Shown here piece by piece: positions 5,969 through 8,415 of a stretch of DNA of 8,415 nucleotides; within the stretch, counting starts at the first letter, position 1; each line of letters begins with the position of its first letter. A program made the translations under genes and the position numbers. The notes beneath the pieces were generated by a model, which was given only the letters and a program-made list of their open reading frames with translations, searched no databases and was not told where the DNA came from. Source of the stretch: Pseudomonadota bacterium (GTDB lineage Bacteria > Pseudomonadota > Gammaproteobacteria > Pseudomonadales > UBA5518); assembly GCA_022705125.1 (NCBI GenBank), contig JAKJFB010000102.1, forward strand, positions 1 to 8,415, given 5' to 3'.

Positions 5969-6901
5969 ATGCGCAAGCTGTTACTGCTTTTCGGTGTTCT
6001 CTGCTCGCTGCACGCGACAGCCCTGACGCTGGACATGCCTTCTCCCGGCGAGGACATCGTCGGCGAGGTCATGACGGTCACGGTGGCCGACTACGAGCAC
6101 ACCATCAATACCTACGCGGAAGCCTACGGTGTCGGCTTTCGTCAGCTCGTTGCCGCCAACCCCGGTGTCAACCCGTGGGTGCCGGGCGAGGGCACCGAAC
6201 TGGTGCTGCCGCTGCAGTTCATCCTGCCGCCGGGCGAACGCGAGGGCATCGTGATCAACCTGGCTGAAATGCGCATGTACCACTACCAGCCCGATGGCGG
6301 CACGGTGGAGACCTACCCGATCGGCATCGGCCGTGAAGGCTGGGAAACGCCGCTGGTTGCGGGCGCGAAGGTGCTCAGTGTGATCAAGGACCCGACCTGG
6401 GTGCCGCCGCCCTCGATCCGCGCGGATCACCTGGCCATGGGGCACCGTCTGCCGGCGGTGGTGCCGCCGGGTCCGGACAACCCGATGGGTCCGTGGGCGG
6501 TGCAGTTGAGCACCAGGGGCTACTACATCCACGGCACCAACAAGGAGCTCGGCATCGGCATGCGCGTCAGTGCCGGGTGCATCCGCATGTACAACAAGGA
6601 CGTGGAGCAGTTTGCCCGTCGCGTAGCCAAGGGCACGACGGTGCGCATCGTCAACGCGCCGGTGAAGGTGGGCTGGAAGCAGGGGGAGCTCTACGTCGAG
6701 GTGCACGAGGCGCTCGAGGAGCAGCGCGAGGTCCACGTGCCGGAAGCCGACGTGGCCGATGCCATCCACCTGGCGCGCCGCCTGAGCTCGACGCCGGTGG
6801 AAATCAACTGGGTCGGTGCCAAGGCTGCTGCCCTGCGCCGTTCGGGCATGCCGGTCCGCGTTTCCGTGGACGATTCCGCCGGTATCGCCAGCTCGCGCTG
6901 A
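5969..6901 (+). CDS. LysM + YkuD L,D-transpeptidase, ErfK/YbiS type
   Basis: A 310-residue periplasmic enzyme that should form meso-DAP-linked bonds in peptidoglycan: lipoprotein attachment, 3-3 cross-links, or both. A signal peptide (residues 1-18, KLLLLFGVLCSLHATA) precedes a LysM-like domain (about 37-85), then the YkuD catalytic domain (about 93-230). Visible active-site residues are His188 in YIHGTN and Cys204 in VSAGCIRM. The usual SHGC reads SAGC, so the second His is Ala202. Length and flanking motifs (GIVINLAEMRMY, PAVVPPGPDNPMG) match the enterobacterial ErfK/YbiS/YcfS enzymes that anchor Braun lipoprotein. ATG 5969 is chosen over in-frame ATG 5930 because only it gives a clean signal peptide and it lies downstream of the predicted promoter. 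The ribosome site is weak. The gene converges on the Lpp/OprI-like gene. The C-terminal 60 residues are not assignable to a domain. Confidence 0.93.
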   Translation: MRKLLLLFGVLCSLHATALTLDMPSPGEDIVGEVMTVTVADYEHTINTYAEAYGVGFRQLVAANPGVNPWVPGEGTELVLPLQFILPPGEREGIVINLAEMRMYHYQPDGGTVETYPIGIGREGWETPLVAGAKVLSVIKDPTWVPPPSIRADHLAMGHRLPAVVPPGPDNPMGPWAVQLSTRGYYIHGTNKELGIGMRVSAGCIRMYNKDVEQFARRVAKGTTVRIVNAPVKVGWKQGELYVEVHEALEEQREVHVPEADVADAIHLARRLSSTPVEINWVGAKAAALRRSGMPVRVSVDDSAGIASSR

Positions 6902-6969
6902 CGGCCTCCCGTGCGCTGGAACACGTGCTCAGCCCACGGATGCAAATTTCACGTATCCCCGAAATGAGA

Positions 6970-7012
6970 CTGCCCCGCGGACACCGCCGTGAAGGCGGTG
7001 CGCGCGGGGCAG
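6970..7012. terminator. Large hairpin between convergent genes (bidirectional terminator candidate)
   Basis: CTGCCCCGCG (6970-6979) pairs perfectly with 7003-7012. After a 2x2 internal loop, CACCGCC (6982-6988) pairs with GGCGGTG (6994-7000) around a GTGAA loop. On the minus strand it is followed by TCTCATTT, a poor but real T-rich tail. On the plus strand no T-run follows, so it would end transpeptidase transcripts less efficiently. It lies between the transpeptidase stop (6901) and the lipoprotein stop (7053). Confidence 0.6.
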
Positions 7013-7028
7013 CGACGCAAGATCGGGA

Positions 7029-7046
7029 CCGGGTCTGTGGACCCGG
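7029..7046 (-). terminator. Hairpin just after the lipoprotein stop codon
   Basis: CCGGGTC (7029-7035) and GACCCGG (7040-7046) form a perfect 7-bp stem with a 4-nt loop, 6 nt past the lipoprotein stop on the minus strand. No T-run follows, so it may be a 3' mRNA-stabilising structure acting with the larger hairpin downstream rather than a terminator on its own. Confidence 0.45.
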
Positions 7047-7052
7047 CTCAGA

Positions 7053-7319
7053 TCACTTGCGGCAGCACTTCTCAGCCATGCGGCTGACGGCTTCAACTGC
7101 GTCGTTTGCGCTCTTCTGAGCGTCGGCAGCAGCTGCAGCAGCGCCGTCGGCGGTCGATTGTGCGCGGTTGGCAGCGGCCAGCGCGTCGTTTGCGGTCTTC
7201 TCAACGGTGCCTACGCGGGTCTCGAGCGCGTCGAGGCGATCGTTGCAGGCGCAACCGCTGAGCAGCGTAACGGCGAGTGCTGCGGACAGAAGGGCGGCTT
7301 TCTTGGTCATGGTACGCAT
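7053..7319 (-). CDS. Lpp/OprI-like murein lipoprotein
   Basis: An 88-residue precursor of a small outer-membrane lipoprotein. Lys residues and a hydrophobic run lead to the lipobox LLSGC (19-23); cleavage before Cys23 leaves a 66-residue mature protein, close to E. coli Lpp and Pseudomonas OprI. Ala at +2 does not signal inner-membrane retention. The mature part is an Ala-rich coiled coil with heptad-like spacing (about 29-83). It ends MAEKCCRK, with the terminal Arg-Lys typical of lipoproteins joined through the last Lys to peptidoglycan DAP. ATG 7319 (MRTM) is chosen over ATG 7310 because AGGAGA (7326-7331) is 6 nt from the former and 15 nt from the latter. Oddities are Cys25 two residues after the lipidated Cys and the Cys85-Cys86 pair beside the anchor Lys. 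The adjacent convergent L,D-transpeptidase is a plausible attaching enzyme. Confidence 0.9.
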   Translation of the reverse strand: MRTMTKKAALLSAALAVTLLSGCACNDRLDALETRVGTVEKTANDALAAANRAQSTADGAAAAAADAQKSANDAVEAVSRMAEKCCRK

Positions 7320-7368
7320 CTGTGGTCTCCTTGAAGGTCAATCATGCGATCGGGTCGATAGCGGTGAA

Positions 7369-7396
7369 ATTCTTGCACATCTGACTTCGAAGTCAA
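7369..7396 (-). promoter_or_regulatory. Lipoprotein gene promoter with an overlapping palindrome
   Basis: On the minus strand, TTGACT (7396-7391, 5/6) and AAGAAT (7374-7369, 4/6, preceded by TGC as an extended -10) are 16 nt apart. Transcription would start near 7362, with a leader of about 42 nt. The perfect 14-bp palindrome TGACTTCGAAGTCA (7382-7395) covers the -35 and spacer and could be an operator. Confidence 0.5.
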
Positions 7397-7462
7397 TGTT
7401 AGTTCTGCATAAAATTGACGAAGCGCAGGTTTGCCGGCGCTTTGTGACGGCGTTGTTGCGGA

Positions 7463-7480
7463 CACGCCTCGACCGGCGTG
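7463..7480 (-). terminator. Weak hairpin downstream of tRNA-Leu
   Basis: CACGCC (7463-7468) and GGCGTG (7475-7480) can pair around a 6-nt loop; two more G-C pairs form if A7462 bulges. It starts about 22 nt past the tRNA 3' end on the minus strand. No T-run follows, so termination by this element is uncertain. Confidence 0.25.
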
Positions 7481-7501
7481 CCGAATCAACCGATAAGCGG
7501 G

Positions 7502-7588
7502 TGGTACCAGAGGCGGGACTCGAACCCGCACGCCCTCGCGGACAACGGATTTTGAATCCGTCTCGTCTACCAGTTCCGACACTCTGGC
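7502..7588 (-). tRNA. tRNA-Leu (anticodon CAA)
   Basis: An 87-nt class II tRNA on the minus strand. The acceptor arm GCCAGAG pairs with CTCTGGT (first pair G-U), followed by discriminator A and encoded CCA (7504-7502). The anticodon stem ACGGA/TCCGT encloses loop TTCAAAA with anticodon CAA (7554-7552), which reads UUG codons. The T arm is GCGGG-TTCGAGT-CCCGC. The long variable arm, typical of leucine tRNA, contains the GTCC..GGGC pairing. The D arm shows the conserved GGTAGAC. All parts are intact. Confidence 0.96.
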
Positions 7589-7605
7589 CCAGTGAAGCGC
7601 GCGGC

Positions 7606-7633
7606 ATTATAACAATGCATCTTTGCACCGCAA
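7606..7633 (-). promoter_or_regulatory. tRNA-Leu promoter with GC-rich discriminator
   Basis: On the minus strand, a perfect TATAAT (7611-7606) is preceded by TGT as an extended -10. The best -35, TTGCGG (7633-7628), is 16 nt upstream and matches only the TTG; it lies at the edge of the hexamer repeat. The bases after the -10 (GCCGCGCGC) are GC-rich, the hallmark of stringently controlled stable-RNA promoters. Start near 7599, about 11 nt before the tRNA. Confidence 0.7.
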
Positions 7634-7702
7634 CCGCAACCGCAACCGCAACCGCAACCGCAACCGCAACCGCAACCGCAACCGCAACCGCAACCGCAAC
7701 CG
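7631..7702. repeat. Hexanucleotide tandem repeat (CAACCG)x12
   Basis: Twelve perfect, uninterrupted copies of CAACCG fill 7631-7702. A degenerate unit (GCACCG, 7625-7630) flanks the left side and the palindrome GCAATTGC (7702-7709) ends it on the right. The repeat lies between the divergent tRNA-Leu and queA genes and touches the tRNA -35 region. Read in frame it would give simple dipeptide repeats, but no gene with plausible start and composition uses it. On the minus strand each unit offers a GG pair, so a two-layer G-quadruplex is conceivable. Perfect units imply recent slippage. Confidence 0.97.
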
Positions 7703-7705
7703 CAA

Positions 7706-7732
7706 TTGCCTTGGCGCCGGTGCCTCTATACC
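7706..7732 (+). promoter_or_regulatory. Weak candidate promoter for queA
   Basis: TTGCCT (7706-7711) and TATACC (7727-7732) each match four of six consensus bases, but the spacer is short at 15 nt. Transcription would start near 7739, about 22 nt before ATG 7761. It directly follows the hexamer repeat. No better candidate was seen between the repeat and queA. Confidence 0.25.
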
Positions 7733-7760
7733 CTTGCCGCCTTGCCGGCACGGGTCTGCC

Positions 7761-8415
7761 ATGAAAGTCTGCGATTTCCGCTATGAACTGCCCGATGATC
7801 TCATCGCGCGCCATCCCTGCGCCGAGCGCACCGGCGCTCGCCTGCTGTGGCTCGATCCCGCGCGCGAGCATCCCGAGCACCTGCAGTTCGCCGATATCAC
7901 GCGCCTGCTGCGCGCGGGCGACCTGCTGGTGTTCAACGACACGCGCGTGATTCCCGCGCGCATGTTCGGCTGCAAGGCCGCCACCGGTGGCGCCGTGGAG
8001 GTGCTGGTGGAGCGGCTGCTGGGCACTCATCGCGTGCTGGCGCAACTGCGCGCCAGCAAGGCGCCGAAGCCCGGCAGCGAACTGCTGCTGCTCGATGAAG
8101 AGGGCCGCGAGGCCGCGCGCGTGCGTGTGCTCGGCCGGCACGATGACATGTTCGAGCTGGAGTTTCCCGCGGATCGCGCCCCGCTCGCGGTGATGCAGTC
8201 CATCGGGCACATGCCGCTGCCTCCCTACATCGACCGGGAGGACGGCGCGCTCGATCGCGAGCGCTACCAGACGGTATACGCGGCCCGCGACGGCGCGGTG
8301 GCGGCGCCGACCGCCGGGCTGCATTTCGATGCGGCACTGATCGAGGCGCTGCGCGCGATCGGCGTGCAAACCGCGTTTCTCACGCTGCACGTGGGGGCCG
8401 GGACCTTCCAGCCGG
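7761..8415 (+). CDS. queA: QueA, SAM:tRNA ribosyltransferase-isomerase (5' part)
   Basis: The first 218 codons of queA; the frame is open to the window end and the protein is normally about 340-350 residues. QueA transfers and isomerises the ribosyl part of S-adenosylmethionine onto 7-aminomethyl-7-deazaguanine in tRNA, making epoxyqueuosine, a late step in queuosine synthesis. Recognisable segments are the N-terminus [30 protein letters not shown] (57-67), GHMPLPPYI (149-157), RYQTVYA (168-174), [11 protein letters not shown] (179-189) and TLHVGAGTF (208-216). ATG 7761 gives the canonical N-terminus; the ribosome site is weak. In many gammaproteobacteria tgt, yajC and secD follow, but that lies outside the window. 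Divergent from tRNA-Leu. Confidence 0.96.
   Translation, partial: MKVCDFRYELPDDLIARHPCAERTGARLLWLDPAREHPEHLQFADITRLLRAGDLLVFNDTRVIPARMFGCKAATGGAVEVLVERLLGTHRVLAQLRASKAPKPGSELLLLDEEGREAARVRVLGRHDDMFELEFPADRAPLAVMQSIGHMPLPPYIDREDGALDRERYQTVYAARDGAVAAPTAGLHFDAALIEALRAIGVQTAFLTLHVGAGTFQP

Noticed and set aside
7631..7702. CRISPR array
   Set aside because: The units are 6 bp with no spacers and no cas genes nearby; it is a simple microsatellite.
7502..7709. Attachment site or island boundary at tRNA-Leu
   Set aside because: No integrase, no second copy of the tRNA 3' end in the window, and housekeeping genes lie on both sides.
7168..7764. A plus-strand frame with a long Ala-Thr dipeptide repeat, and a minus-strand frame with a Val-Ala repeat, across the tRNA and hexamer array
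   Set aside because: Both pass through tRNA-Leu and owe their length to the hexamer repeat, which has no stops in several frames. No plausible start or domain.

Overview
The window is GC-rich (roughly 65-70% by eye) and densely coding. It reads like the chromosome of a high-GC gammaproteobacterium. The evidence is an ErfK/YbiS-type L,D-transpeptidase next to an Lpp/OprI-type murein lipoprotein, a CCA-encoding tRNA-Leu(CAA), and queA at the right edge. The genus cannot be named from the sequence alone.

Left two-thirds (75-5872): a catabolic module built around a TetR-family regulator. An acyl-CoA dehydrogenase subunit (ACAD-alpha) is transcribed leftward. The regulator, a MaoC-DUF35 fusion protein, a second acyl-CoA dehydrogenase subunit (ACAD-beta), a small MaoC hydratase and a thiolase-fold Ltp2-like protein are transcribed rightward with gaps of 34, 12, -4 and 10 nt. 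These are the same five enzyme components as the actinobacterial steroid side-chain module (fadE28/fadE29 = chsE1/chsE2, chsH2, chsH1, ltp2; the 'igr' genes of Mycobacterium tuberculosis) and the Scd/Shy/Sal sets of proteobacterial bile-acid degraders. The expected route is dehydrogenation of a short side-chain acyl-CoA, then hydration, then retro-aldol C-C cleavage. Active-site motifs divide between the subunits as heteromeric enzymes require. ACAD-alpha carries the catalytic Glu and the substrate/flavin loops, while ACAD-beta carries the RxQFG flavin motif. The small MaoC keeps Asp/His, while the fused MaoC has Tyr in place of His. The thiolase-like protein lacks the nucleophilic Cys. The substrate is inferred to be a steroid side chain, but this is not proven by the sequence.

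The 97-bp gap between the divergent genes (1257-1353) holds two almost fully overlapping promoters. Their -35 boxes form the arms of an inverted repeat, and a related half-site lies exactly 21 bp away. This is a compact switch by which the TetR protein could control both arms.

Right third (5873-8415): housekeeping and envelope genes. A LysM + YkuD L,D-transpeptidase converges on a small Lpp/OprI-like lipoprotein ending in Arg-Lys, so enzyme and probable substrate are neighbours separated by strong hairpins. Then come tRNA-Leu(CAA) on the minus strand, twelve perfect copies of a CAACCG hexamer reaching into the -35 region of the tRNA promoter, and the first 218 codons of queA, which runs off the window.

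No insertion sequence, CRISPR array, phage gene or rRNA was seen. No gene-free stretch exceeds 300 bases.
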